Shown: positions 23,186 to 32,123 of the stretch, in pieces | Layout: each line of letters begins with the position of its first letter | How positions within the stretch are numbered: position 1 is the stretch's first letter | From: an uncultured Spirochaetaceae bacterium | GTDB taxonomy: Bacteria; Spirochaetota; Spirochaetia; Treponematales; Treponemataceae | Direction of reading: 5' to 3' | NCBI GenBank assembly: GCA_902797305.1 | Contig: CADBSK010000088.1 | Coordinates: forward strand, 1-57,920 | DNA: 57,920 bases | The notes under the pieces: generated by a model | Seen by the model: the letters and a program-made list of their open reading frames with translations, nothing else | What the model was told of the DNA's origin: nothing | Database searches by the model: none | Position numbers and translations under genes: made by a program

Positions 23186-24538
23186 ATGTTTGCTGTTATA
23201 ATAGCTGTTATTTTGGGTGCGGGACTTTTGTTGATTCTTATGTCTGTTGCAGGTCGTAAGGATAAAACTCAGAAGCAACCGAAGAATACAACAAAATCAA
23301 AAAACAAGAATGTAATTATTCGTGACTGTACAAAAAAACTTTCTCATGATCCACGCAATGTTCCTGCATTGATTGCTTTAGGAGAAGTTTACTACGAAGA
23401 TAATAACTATGAAAAAGCATATCCAATCTATGCCTCTCTGTTTAATTTGATGAATATGCATGTTGAAATCGAAAAAGTTTCTACAAGTGTTCGTTTTGGT
23501 GTATGTGCTTACAAAGTTGAAAAGTATGACGATGCATTTCAGGGACTAACAACTGCATTAAAAAATGATCCAAAAATCTTTGAGGCAAATCTTTATCTCG
23601 GAGAAACTCTATATAATAAAAAAGATTACGAAAAGGCCATTCTTTGCTTAAAGAGGGCCTTAGTAACAAAGCCAGATCACGCAGAAGGAATTAAATATCT
23701 GGCATATTCTTTATATCAGTCAAAAAAATATCGTGAAAGCCTTTCTTTCTTAAAAAAGGTTGTTGATAATGATCCAACTGATAAAGAAGCACTTTTTTAC
23801 ATGGCCAGCGCAATGGAAGAAGCTGGACTTGGAGACAAGGCCTTAAAGATTTTTATGCATTTGCGTCCCGATCCTGTGTACGGTGCACAGTCTTGTTTAG
23901 TAGCGGGCTCCTACCATGATAAGGTAAAAGAATATCCAAAGGCTATTCAGGATTATGAAATTGCCCTAAAGCTGGAAAATGTTCCTCCTGAAACAAAACT
24001 CAGTGTTTTCTACAAAATAAGTCAGAGTTACCTTGCAATGCACAATATCGCTAAGGCACTATATTACTTAAAGCAGATACAGGCAGTTACTCCAAACTAT
24101 AAGGATGTAAACCAGCTTGTTAACCGTTATCAGGAATTAAATCAGAACTCAAATTTACAGGCTTATCTTATGAGTGGAACAAGTGATTTTGTTGCTTTGT
24201 GCCGTAAGTTTGTAGTGGGATATTATCAGGGCTCATTTGTAAGGATTGAAGACGTATCGGTTGCTGCTGAAAGTATAGAAATTCTTTGTTCGGTAGAAGG
24301 CGGTAAGTGGGAAGACACTCAGCTCTTTAGGTTTTTCCGCAGTACTGGTGCAATCGGTGAACTTTATATTAGAGACTTTCATTCCAAGATGCGCGATATA
24401 AAGTGTGACCGAGGATTTTGTGTTACAGCCGGTTCATTTACAGAAGAAGCCCGAAAGTATGTTGACGGCCGTCCGATAGATTTAATAGAAAAGAATAAGC
24501 TTGTTTCAATTCTTAAAAAAATCGAAATTTCAAGCTAA
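23186..24538 (+). CDS. Membrane-anchored TPR protein with Mrr-like C-terminal domain
   Basis: The 450-residue protein has one N-terminal transmembrane helix (VIIAVILGAGLLLILMSVAG). At least six TPR repeats follow (about 50-310, for example YYEDNNYEKAYPIYASL and LGETLYNKKDYEKAILCLKR). The last 110 residues resemble the Mrr/restriction-endonuclease fold, ending in KCDRGFCVTAGSFTEEARKY and PIDLIEKNKLVSIL. The usual QxK catalytic motif is not seen; that strand reads LFRFFRSTG. It is probably a scaffold with an inactive nuclease fold. GAGAGGAAAG precedes the ATG. The stop overlaps the end of rsmG by 4 bp on the other strand. Confidence 0.75.
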   Translation: MFAVIIAVILGAGLLLILMSVAGRKDKTQKQPKNTTKSKNKNVIIRDCTKKLSHDPRNVPALIALGEVYYEDNNYEKAYPIYASLFNLMNMHVEIEKVSTSVRFGVCAYKVEKYDDAFQGLTTALKNDPKIFEANLYLGETLYNKKDYEKAILCLKRALVTKPDHAEGIKYLAYSLYQSKKYRESLSFLKKVVDNDPTDKEALFYMASAMEEAGLGDKALKIFMHLRPDPVYGAQSCLVAGSYHDKVKEYPKAIQDYEIALKLENVPPETKLSVFYKISQSYLAMHNIAKALYYLKQIQAVTPNYKDVNQLVNRYQELNQNSNLQAYLMSGTSDFVALCRKFVVGYYQGSFVRIEDVSVAAESIEILCSVEGGKWEDTQLFRFFRSTGAIGELYIRDFHSKMRDIKCDRGFCVTAGSFTEEARKYVDGRPIDLIEKNKLVSILKKIEISS

Positions 24539-25212
24539 GCCTTTTGTATTAAAACAAGATTTCGTTCGTGATTGTCCAGATAAGGAACAGTTAACTCCTG
24601 CAAGTCGTAGTTTGGAATTAAATCTGCGATGGCTCTCATTTCTTCCTGTATACTCGATTTTTTTGCCTTGTAAGCCGCAAGATAGCCTTGTGGCTTAATA
24701 AGGTTGAGCAATGTCTGTGTCATTTTTTTATCTAACGGACGGAATGCACGAAAAGTTGCTATATCAAACATTTGAGATGGAACTTTTTCAGCTTCCTTTT
24801 TAAGAACAGTAACATTTTTTAAGCCCAAAATAGCTGCACAGTTTTCCAAAAAAGCACATCGCTTGTCCATTCGTTCTACAAGGGTAAAATTGAATTCTGG
24901 CAATGCTGCGGCAAGAGGAATACCCGGAAGTCCACCTCCGCTACCGATATCTGCAATTTTGATTGAATTATCCGGATTTTTAGATTGAGCTTGATTTGCA
25001 AGATTCTGAATTTTTTCCCAGGCGCTAAGACTGTCTAAAATGTGGTTGATTACAATTTCGTCATAATCACTGGTGTTTGTGAGGTTATACGCAGAATTAA
25101 AAAGGATAATTTCGTTTATGTAAGTGTCCATTTTTGGAGCTATAGACGAAATTTGCTCCTCAGAAAACTTTAATTCTTTTAGGCCGTCTGTTAATTTTTG
25201 TGATGCGCTCAT
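24535..25212 (-). CDS. rsmG: 16S rRNA (guanine-527 N7) methyltransferase
   Basis: The 225-residue Rossmann-fold methyltransferase has the RsmG signatures YNLTNTSDYDEIVINHILDS, the AdoMet loop DIGSGGGLPGIPLA, LVERMDKRCAFL and TFRAFRPL. It methylates N7 of G527 in the 530 loop of 16S rRNA. GGAG is 8 nt before the ATG. It follows the exported protein gene by 2 bp on the same strand and is likely cotranscribed with it. Confidence 0.93.
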   Translation of the reverse strand: MSASQKLTDGLKELKFSEEQISSIAPKMDTYINEIILFNSAYNLTNTSDYDEIVINHILDSLSAWEKIQNLANQAQSKNPDNSIKIADIGSGGGLPGIPLAAALPEFNFTLVERMDKRCAFLENCAAILGLKNVTVLKKEAEKVPSQMFDIATFRAFRPLDKKMTQTLLNLIKPQGYLAAYKAKKSSIQEEMRAIADLIPNYDLQELTVPYLDNHERNLVLIQKA

Positions 25213-25214
25213 TT

Positions 25215-26180
25215 TTATTCTCCAATATCCAGAAGTAAATCAATTCTGTAATCGCCATCATTTGTTTTTACGCTGACAAGATTTCCTGTTTTATCAGCAT
25301 GAAGTGTTCCTTTTTGTACAAGCTGATAAACAAGGCTGTTTTGATTAACGGAATCCTGAACCACCTGGGTATTTACATTGTAACCTGACTGAGTTCCGCA
25401 GTTTCCATCTGCTTTAAAAAGAATATAAAATGTTTCGTCCTGACTTTTGTTCTGGTTTAAGTATTTACGGTCACCGGTCAATAAAAAGGTTCCGTCGGTT
25501 TCTTTTTTACTAAAGAAAATAGTTCTGCAAGTGTTAAGGATATTTACTCCATTTACATTAAAGCGTAAAACTTTTGCAGAATTCTGATTTTGTTCCAGAG
25601 TTGCTTTTTTTGATAAAGAGCTTGTAGAGCCAATGTTCTGGTTTTGCTTAAGTTCCTGTAATTCGGTGAGGATGTTTTGGAGCATTGTCTGTGTAGTTAA
25701 ATCTTCTGCATTAACATTTGAGGTTGAACCAAGTCCATAAAGGCTCTGTATCAGGCCCATTGAATTTAGGTTGGAAAGATCACCTGCAGTTACAGCACTT
25801 GTCCCTGTTAAACTTGAAGCAGAACCCAAAAGAGTATTTGCAATCCTGCTTGTTAAAGGATTTACAGATGAAGAGGCTGTCTGGGAAGTAGCCTGCGAGT
25901 TGTTTGAACTGGCTTGTGTTTCCTGTGCTTTAGTATTTTCTGTTTTGTTTGTATTTGTTGAATTTTGTTTTTTACCAGTATAAATCTCTCCGGGAGTGTA
26001 AAACGAACTGCCCATAACCGGAGCGCTTATAGATGGCATCGTAATATCAGTGGAAATAGAAGGCATCTTTGGCATTTTAATAGAAGAATCTTGTCCATGC
26101 AGGCAGTTAATAGAAATAAGGCTTGCAATAGAAAGAGAAATTAATGCTTTGGAATTGTGATTTTTTTTACAGATTGGCAA
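25215..26180 (-). CDS. Exported Ser/Thr/Asn/Gln-rich protein, unknown function
   Basis: The preferred start is a TTG at 26180, because GGAGG sits six nt upstream. It gives about 321 residues with an N-terminal export signal (KALISLSIASLISINC). The Cys could be a lipobox or simply lie near the cleavage site. An ATG at 26195 or 26255 in the same frame would overlap the upstream gene further. The protein has a low-complexity linker (TNTNKTENTKAQETQASSNN) and then a segment with one coiled stretch (LQNILTELQELKQNQN). The C-terminal domain (VLRFNVNGVNILNTCRTIFF onward) ends in DYRIDLLLDIGE. I do not recognise a family. Confidence 0.6.
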   Translation of the reverse strand: MPICKKNHNSKALISLSIASLISINCLHGQDSSIKMPKMPSISTDITMPSISAPVMGSSFYTPGEIYTGKKQNSTNTNKTENTKAQETQASSNNSQATSQTASSSVNPLTSRIANTLLGSASSLTGTSAVTAGDLSNLNSMGLIQSLYGLGSTSNVNAEDLTTQTMLQNILTELQELKQNQNIGSTSSLSKKATLEQNQNSAKVLRFNVNGVNILNTCRTIFFSKKETDGTFLLTGDRKYLNQNKSQDETFYILFKADGNCGTQSGYNVNTQVVQDSVNQNSLVYQLVQKGTLHADKTGNLVSVKTNDGDYRIDLLLDIGE

Positions 26181-26982
26181 TAGCTTCCTCCACATATTCA
26201 AGGCGCTGGGAAAGTTGTGCAATTGTTTTTTCAAGTCTATTTTTTTCTTTTTCAAGTTTTGAGCGAGGATCGGCTTTTGCGGCTTCCTGAGCTTTTTGTT
26301 TCATCATTTCTCGGACTCCTGCAGGACTGTTTCCCTGCATAAAGTCTTGTTCGATTTTTGCTCTGTCATCCGTTGATTTTACAGAAGCTACGACTTTCAT
26401 ATTTTCAAAACCAATTGCAGGGTTTACAGGAACGCTTGCAACTTTGCGGATATCCCGTTCTGTGGCTCGAGGCAACTGCAAAACTCGGTCGATATAATCC
26501 TCATATCGAATGCCTGACTGTTTACATAATTTATGTGCCTGAATAAGAAGTTTTCCAAATTCCTGCATAAGGCGGCCATTTGCTTCTACATATTCTTTGC
26601 GTATTTTTTCTGTAAGTTCTTTTAGTTCTGGGTTTTCATCGATAGATAGTTTATAGTAGCCTTTTTCTTCTGCAATCTTGATAAGGGAATTAAACTTTGC
26701 CCAGAATGCCTGGCTGTGAACTTTTGCATTGTAAACATGATTTGGGCTTCCAGTATCGTTTAAAAGCTCTTCAGAACAAAGGTGATGAGTGTATTCATGA
26801 ACGGCTGTATAAACCAGTTGGTTGTCGTTTTCAAAATTCTTGTTGTGTAAAAAAATCTCATGTGTGTCCGGCATATAAAATCCGTTTACGCGTTTGCTCT
26901 CTTTGCCTGTTTGTGTAACAGAAAACTCTAGGTCTGTAGGAGCAATGTCTAAAAGCATTTCTTTGATTTTTTCGTTATCCAT
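26167..26982 (-). CDS. Zincin-type HExxH protein with C-terminal coiled coil
   Basis: The start at 26982 gives 271 residues. VHEYTHHL near residue 65 is an HExxH zinc-binding motif in the context of a metallopeptidase-like fold. A helical region with RATERDIRKV follows, and a charged coiled coil (KEKNRLEKTIAQLSQRLEYV) ends the protein. There is no signal peptide, so it is cytoplasmic. No Shine-Dalgarno sequence precedes either candidate ATG. An extended -10 (TGTTATTAT) ends exactly 6 nt before the 26982 ATG, which favours that start and a leaderless message. Peptidase activity is inferred from one motif only. Confidence 0.65.
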   Translation of the reverse strand: MDNEKIKEMLLDIAPTDLEFSVTQTGKESKRVNGFYMPDTHEIFLHNKNFENDNQLVYTAVHEYTHHLCSEELLNDTGSPNHVYNAKVHSQAFWAKFNSLIKIAEEKGYYKLSIDENPELKELTEKIRKEYVEANGRLMQEFGKLLIQAHKLCKQSGIRYEDYIDRVLQLPRATERDIRKVASVPVNPAIGFENMKVVASVKSTDDRAKIEQDFMQGNSPAGVREMMKQKAQEAAKADPRSKLEKEKNRLEKTIAQLSQRLEYVEEAIANL

Positions 26983-26988
26983 AAGGTT

Positions 26989-26997
26989 ATAATAACA
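26989..26997 (-). promoter_or_regulatory. Extended -10 for the HExxH gene, leaderless geometry
   Basis: On the minus strand TGTTATTAT matches TGnTATAAT in all but one position. Its end lies 6 nt before the ATG at 26982, so the predicted first transcribed base is the A of the start codon. Confidence 0.5.
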
Positions 26998-27048
26998 CAT
27001 TTATTGGAGACTTTCATCAGCATACTAGCAAGTTTTCTTCCATATCTC

Positions 27049-27054
27049 TATAAT
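27049..27054 (+). promoter_or_regulatory. -10 element of purL, leaderless geometry
   Basis: A perfect TATAAT is followed by six bases (AAAAGA) and the purL ATG at 27061. This places the expected transcription start at the start codon. No clear -35 was found at 16-18 bp. No purine riboswitch-like structure lies in this short gap. Confidence 0.5.
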
Positions 27055-27060
27055 AAAAGA

Positions 27061-30000
27061 ATGTTTCGTTTATATGTAGAAAGAAAGCCTGGCTTTGCAA
27101 ATGAAGCTGGTAGCTATTTGTCACAGATTAAGAACTTTTTGGGAATTTCTGGAGTAACAGAAGTTCGTTATTTAAACCGCTATGATGTTGAAAATGTTGG
27201 TGAGGCTGTAGGAAAGGCTGCTGCCACCAAGATTTTTAGTGAACCTCAGAGCGATTATGTTTATTACGATAAGATTGATGTTCCAGAGGGCGATACAGTA
27301 ATTGTTTGGGAATATCTACCTGGACAATACGATCAACGAGCCGACAGTGCAGAACAGTGTCTTTCTCTCTTAAGAGCAGGAATGGCTGCTACTTGTAAAG
27401 TTGGAACTGAAGCTCCAAGAGTACGCTGTGCTAAAATGGTAATTCTTAAGGGTTGCGTTTCTGCAAGTGAAGTTCAAAAAATTCAGAACTATCTTGTAAA
27501 TCCTGTTGATAGCCGTCTTACAGACGAAACTCTTCCAGAAACATTGGAAATGAAATCTGCAGATCCAGCTGATATTCCTGTTGTAAATGGCTTTATAAAA
27601 TTCAACGATAACGAAATTGAGTCTTATCGCAATAAGATGGGACTTGCAATGGATCATGCTGATATTCTTTTCTTGCAGGACTACTTTAAGAAAGAAAATC
27701 GCGATCCAACAGAAACAGAAATCCGCGTACTTGATACTTACTGGTCTGATCACTGTAGACATACAACTTTCTTAACAGAATTAAAAGAAATTAAAATTGA
27801 AAAGGGACCTTATTCTTCCCTCTTTGAAAAGTCTTTACAGAACTATACTGATATGCGTACAGAAATGTATGCCGGTAGAACCGATAAGCCTGTTTGCCTT
27901 ATGGATATGGCGGTAATCGGAATTAAGTACCTTAAAAAACATGGAAAACTTGATGATCTCGAAGTAAGCGAAGAAAATAACGCTTGTTCTGTTTATATCG
28001 ACGTTCATTATACAAGAGATAACAACGGTAAGCCTTGTGATTCTAAAGAAACATGGCTTATGATGTTCAAAAACGAGACACATAATCACCCAACAGAAAT
28101 TGAACCTTTCGGAGGTGCTGCAACTTGTATTGGTGGTGCAATCCGAGATCCACTTTCTGGTCGTAGCTGGGTTTACCAGTCTATGCGCGTAACTGGTGCT
28201 GCAGATCCAACAGTTCCATTAAGTGCAACAATGAAAGGCAAACTCCCTCAGTTAAAGATTTGTCGCGAGGCTGCACAAGGCTTTAGTTCTTACGGAAACC
28301 AGATTGGTCTTACAACAGGTCAGGTAACAGAATTATATCACCCAGGTTATGTTGCAAAACGAATGGAATTGGGTGCTGTAGTTGCTGCTGCCCCAAAAGA
28401 TATGGTAATGCGTGAACGCCCTGAGCCAGGTGATGTTGTAATTCTTCTTGGTGGAGGGACTGGTCGAGATGGTATTGGCGGTGCAACAGGTTCAAGTAAA
28501 GTTCACACAGTAAAATCTGTAACAACCGCTGCCGCTGAAGTTCAGAAGGGTAACGCAGTAGAAGAAAGAAAGATTCAGCGTTTATTCCGCAATAAAGAAG
28601 TAAGCCTTATGATTCGCCGCTGTAATGACTTTGGTGCAGGTGGTGTTTCGGTTGCTATTGGTGAACTTGCACCAGGCCTTGATATCAATCTCGATGTAGT
28701 TCCAAAGAAATACGAAGGTCTTAACGGTACTGAACTTGCAATTTCTGAAAGCCAGGAACGTATGGCTTGTGTTGTAAGAGCAAAAGATGCCGCTCGCTTT
28801 ATCGAAATTGCTAAGTCAGAAAACCTTAATGCTGTAAAAGTTGCAGATGTTACAGATACAAATCGCCTTATTATCAAATGGCGTGGAAAAACTATTGTAG
28901 ATTTAGGTCGTGAATTCCTTGATGCTGCCGGTGCCCATCATGAAGCCGTTGCATTTATCGAAAGTCCTGCAAGTCAGGAAAAATCTCCATTGGTAAATCC
29001 ATTGGATAGCGTTTCTAAAGTTCTTTCAAAAGGAAAGGATAGCGAAACTTTACAGAAAGCATGGGAAGAAAACTTAAAAGACCTTGCATGTTGTTCACAG
29101 AGAGGTTTGGGAGAACGCTTTGATGGTTCAATTGGTTCTTCTACAGTATTGTTCCCATATGGTGGAAAGTATCAGTGCACTCCTGAAGCAGGTATGTGTG
29201 CAAAAATTCCAGTAGTAAGTCCATATGAAACAAGCACAGTAAGCTTAATGGCTCATGGATTTGATCCAAGAGTAGGCGAATGGTCTCCATGGCATGGAGC
29301 TCAGGTCGCAGTTCTTTCATCTTTAACAAAGATTGCTTGTATGGGTGGAAAACCAACAACTTGTAGACTGTCGTTCCAGGAATTCTTTGGTCGTGCTGTA
29401 AGCGAAAAGACCTGGGGTTATCCTGCAGCAGCCCTTCTTGGTTCTATTGATGCCCAGAATGCAATGGGTACTGCTTCAATTGGTGGTAAAGACTCAATGT
29501 CCGGAACTTTTGAAGATATCAATGTTCCTCATACTCTTGTTTCTTTTGCAGTAACACACGACGAAGTTAAGAATGTAACAAGCGGTTCGTTCAAAAAAGC
29601 TGGTAATGATATTTATCTTGTATCAGTACCTTATTCTAATGAACTTGCACCAGATTTTGATACATTCACAAAAAATACAAACAAACTTTACGAATTGAAT
29701 TCTGCAGGTAAGATTGCAGCAATGTATCCTGTATGTGCTGGTGGTATAGCAGAAGCTGTTACAAAAATGGCAATGGGAAATAGAATCGGTGCAAAAATTA
29801 CCGCTGTTCCATATTCTGTAACTACAAAAGGTTACAAACCAGAAGGCCGCTATAGTGAAAAAGACTTGTTTACACCACTCTATGGTTCAATCATCGTAGA
29901 AGCTAACGAATCTCTTTCTTTAGATGACTTTGTAGAAGGAACAATTACTAAGATTGGACAGACAATTGCTTCTCCAGAAATCGAAGTTTGTGCAGACAAT

Positions 30001-31032
30001 ATTCCTGGTGCAAAAATTTCTCTGGCAAACGCAGAAAGTGCATGGGAAGAAAAGCTTTCAACTGTATTCCCGGCTGTAAGTGGAGCTCCGGTTCAGGATG
30101 CTTTACCAGATTTTGCAAAAGATGTTCATAAGTCTTTGAGCGAAGCCAGAAAAAATCCTGTATTCAGTACAGCTAAGGCAAAGCCTCGAGTTCTTATTCC
30201 TGTATTCCCTGGAACAAACTGTGAATACGATATGGCTCGTGCATTCAATCTTGCGGGAGCAGAAACAAAGATTGTAGTATTTGCAAATAATACTCCTGCA
30301 GCTCTTGCAAACAGCCTTGAAACTCTAAAAAATGAACTTAAAGAAACTCAGATTCTTGCATTGGCCGGTGGATTTAGTGCTGGTGACGAACCTGATGGCT
30401 CTGGTAAGTTCATCGCAAATGTATTGAGAGAAGGACACATCTCAGAAGAAGTAATGAATCTTCTTAAAAAGCGAGATGGTCTTGTTCTTGGTATTTGTAA
30501 CGGATTCCAGGCTCTTATTAAGACAGGCCTTGTTCCTTATGGAGAAATAAAGGATCCAAGTGCAGATATGCCAACTCTTACTTTCAACAAAGTAGGTCGT
30601 CATATCAGCCGTGTAGTTCGTACCCGCATGGTAAGTGCAATGAGCCCTTGGGCAAATGACCCTACAATTATTGATCCAAGACTTCACCTTGTTCCAATCA
30701 GTCATGGAGAAGGCCGTATCGTAATTGAAAAGGACTTTGCTAAACAGCTCTTTACTAATGGTCAGATTTACACACAGTATGTAGACGAATTTGGTAATCC
30801 GGCAATTACTGAACCAGATAATCCAAACGGTTCATTGTTTGCAATCGAAGGTATGACAAGTCCTGATGGTCATGTTCTTGGTAAGATGGGCCACAGCGAA
30901 CGAACTGTTGGTATTGATACTAATGGTGCAAGCCGCGATTTGATTAAAAATATTGCCGGTGATCCATTAACAAATGAATACGAAAACAGTTGTCAGAATC
31001 TGTTTGCAGCTGGTGTAAGATACTTTAAATAA
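27061..31032 (+). CDS. purL: Phosphoribosylformylglycinamidine synthase, single-chain
   Basis: The 1323-residue enzyme fuses the synthetase and glutaminase parts and converts FGAR to FGAM in purine synthesis. Visible blocks are the N-terminal PurS-like region (MFRLYVERKPGF), YWSDHCRHTTF, FKNETHNHPTEIEPFGGAAT and GGGTGRDGIGGATGSS. The C-terminal amidotransferase has VFPGTNCEYDMARAF, the nucleophile Cys1146 in GICNGFQ, SHGEGRIV and GHSERT. The ATG at 27061 matches the usual N-terminus. An upstream TTG in frame adds an unlikely extension. The gene is closed by a terminator at 31056. Confidence 0.95.
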   Translation: MFRLYVERKPGFANEAGSYLSQIKNFLGISGVTEVRYLNRYDVENVGEAVGKAAATKIFSEPQSDYVYYDKIDVPEGDTVIVWEYLPGQYDQRADSAEQCLSLLRAGMAATCKVGTEAPRVRCAKMVILKGCVSASEVQKIQNYLVNPVDSRLTDETLPETLEMKSADPADIPVVNGFIKFNDNEIESYRNKMGLAMDHADILFLQDYFKKENRDPTETEIRVLDTYWSDHCRHTTFLTELKEIKIEKGPYSSLFEKSLQNYTDMRTEMYAGRTDKPVCLMDMAVIGIKYLKKHGKLDDLEVSEENNACSVYIDVHYTRDNNGKPCDSKETWLMMFKNETHNHPTEIEPFGGAATCIGGAIRDPLSGRSWVYQSMRVTGAADPTVPLSATMKGKLPQLKICREAAQGFSSYGNQIGLTTGQVTELYHPGYVAKRMELGAVVAAAPKDMVMRERPEPGDVVILLGGGTGRDGIGGATGSSKVHTVKSVTTAAAEVQKGNAVEERKIQRLFRNKEVSLMIRRCNDFGAGGVSVAIGELAPGLDINLDVVPKKYEGLNGTELAISESQERMACVVRAKDAARFIEIAKSENLNAVKVADVTDTNRLIIKWRGKTIVDLGREFLDAAGAHHEAVAFIESPASQEKSPLVNPLDSVSKVLSKGKDSETLQKAWEENLKDLACCSQRGLGERFDGSIGSSTVLFPYGGKYQCTPEAGMCAKIPVVSPYETSTVSLMAHGFDPRVGEWSPWHGAQVAVLSSLTKIACMGGKPTTCRLSFQEFFGRAVSEKTWGYPAAALLGSIDAQNAMGTASIGGKDSMSGTFEDINVPHTLVSFAVTHDEVKNVTSGSFKKAGNDIYLVSVPYSNELAPDFDTFTKNTNKLYELNSAGKIAAMYPVCAGGIAEAVTKMAMGNRIGAKITAVPYSVTTKGYKPEGRYSEKDLFTPLYGSIIVEANESLSLDDFVEGTITKIGQTIASPEIEVCADNIPGAKISLANAESAWEEKLSTVFPAVSGAPVQDALPDFAKDVHKSLSEARKNPVFSTAKAKPRVLIPVFPGTNCEYDMARAFNLAGAETKIVVFANNTPAALANSLETLKNELKETQILALAGGFSAGDEPDGSGKFIANVLREGHISEEVMNLLKKRDGLVLGICNGFQALIKTGLVPYGEIKDPSADMPTLTFNKVGRHISRVVRTRMVSAMSPWANDPTIIDPRLHLVPISHGEGRIVIEKDFAKQLFTNGQIYTQYVDEFGNPAITEPDNPNGSLFAIEGMTSPDGHVLGKMGHSERTVGIDTNGASRDLIKNIAGDPLTNEYENSCQNLFAAGVRYFK

Positions 31033-31055
31033 AAATAGTTTATTAAACAAATAAA

Positions 31056-31103
31056 AAGGCTGCCGGTTGCCGGATTATCAGACAATCAGGCAGCCTTCTT
31101 TTT
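31056..31103 (+). terminator. Intrinsic terminator after purL
   Basis: The stem AAGGCTGCC / GGCAGCCTT encloses a 24-base loop that can pair further internally. CTTTTT follows. It lies 23 bp after the purL stop and just before the next gene's ribosome site. Confidence 0.85.
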
Positions 31104-31112
31104 GGGGGATAT

Positions 31113-32123
31113 ATGAAAAAGATTGGTGTAATCGCTGGTGCATTAGCTCTTGCTTTAGGACTATGTTCTTGTGGTGCAAAGCCAAATGCAAATGGCTGGT
31201 ATGATGATTTTGAAAGTGCAAAAAAAGCATGTGGTTCATCTAAGGCTGTCGTATTACTGGTTACTTCTGAAGGAGATCCTGTAGAAAGTGCAGTTGGAAT
31301 TAAGACTCTTACAGAAACTCCTGATTTTGCTAAGGCTGTAAGTGATAAGTTTATTCCATGTCATTTTAATTTTTCTCAGGAAGCAATTGACGCAACGGTT
31401 CCTGCAGAGAATGCAACAGAAAAAGAACAGAAAGCTGCCGAAGCAAGGCGTGCAAAACTTCAGAAAAATTTTGAAACTGCAACAATGTATGCAGTAGAAA
31501 CAACTCCAGCAATTGTTCTGATAAGTTCAGATGGCTACTGGATTACAAGTCTTAATCTTCGTTTTGAATCAGATTCTGTAGATGGATATGCTGCAGACTT
31601 AAAAGAATACACTGACGAAGTAGAAGAAATGAAGAACCTTGTAAAAAATACAAAGAAAGGTTCTGTAGAAGACAAGGTTAAAGCAATTGATGCATTGTTT
31701 AACACTCAGCCAGAAGCTTGTCAGATTTTTATGAAGGATCTTGTAAAAAAAGTTCCTGCAATGGATAAAAAGAATAAATCTGGTCTTGTTGGAAAATACG
31801 TAGTTGCTTCTGCAAATACAGATGCTTACGGTTTTATTGTTAATGGAGAAGTTCAGAAGGCTGTAGATGTTCTTACTAAGAGTGCAGAAAACAAAGCTTT
31901 GACACCGATTGAATCACAGAGTTTGTACTATTTTGCAGCAAATATTCTTGCTCAGTCAAATTCCAGTGACTTTGATCAGATTATTGCATTGTTAAACAAA
32001 GCAATTGAAGTTGCACCAGAAAGTCAATACAACTCAGAACTTAAAAATGTTATTGATTACGTTCAGGGAGTAAAAGACAAAGCTGCTTCTACACCTGTCG
32101 AAGATACAGCAGATTTAAAATAA
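31113..32123 (+). CDS. Lipoprotein with thioredoxin-like fold and TPR-like C-terminus
   Basis: The 336-residue protein has a lipobox signal (ALALALGLCSC, Cys about 20). Residues about 28-170 follow the thioredoxin-like pattern of DUF255-type proteins: WYDDFESAKKACGSSKAVVL at the start and the cis-Pro strand TTPAIVLISSDGYW. There is no CxxC pair, so redox activity is doubtful. The C-terminal 160 residues are helical and TPR-like (IIALLNKAIEVAPESQYNSE). GGGGGA precedes the ATG. Its stop overlaps the first CNNM gene (TAATG), so it belongs to a three-gene unit. Confidence 0.72.
   Translation: MKKIGVIAGALALALGLCSCGAKPNANGWYDDFESAKKACGSSKAVVLLVTSEGDPVESAVGIKTLTETPDFAKAVSDKFIPCHFNFSQEAIDATVPAENATEKEQKAAEARRAKLQKNFETATMYAVETTPAIVLISSDGYWITSLNLRFESDSVDGYAADLKEYTDEVEEMKNLVKNTKKGSVEDKVKAIDALFNTQPEACQIFMKDLVKKVPAMDKKNKSGLVGKYVVASANTDAYGFIVNGEVQKAVDVLTKSAENKALTPIESQSLYYFAANILAQSNSSDFDQIIALLNKAIEVAPESQYNSELKNVIDYVQGVKDKAASTPVEDTADLK

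Noticed and set aside
26983..27060. Purine riboswitch upstream of purL
   Set aside because: The gap is only 78 bp. It holds promoter-like hexamers and no three-way junction pattern.
31113..32123. Active thioredoxin-type oxidoreductase
   Set aside because: The fold pattern is present, but no CxxC active-site pair is.
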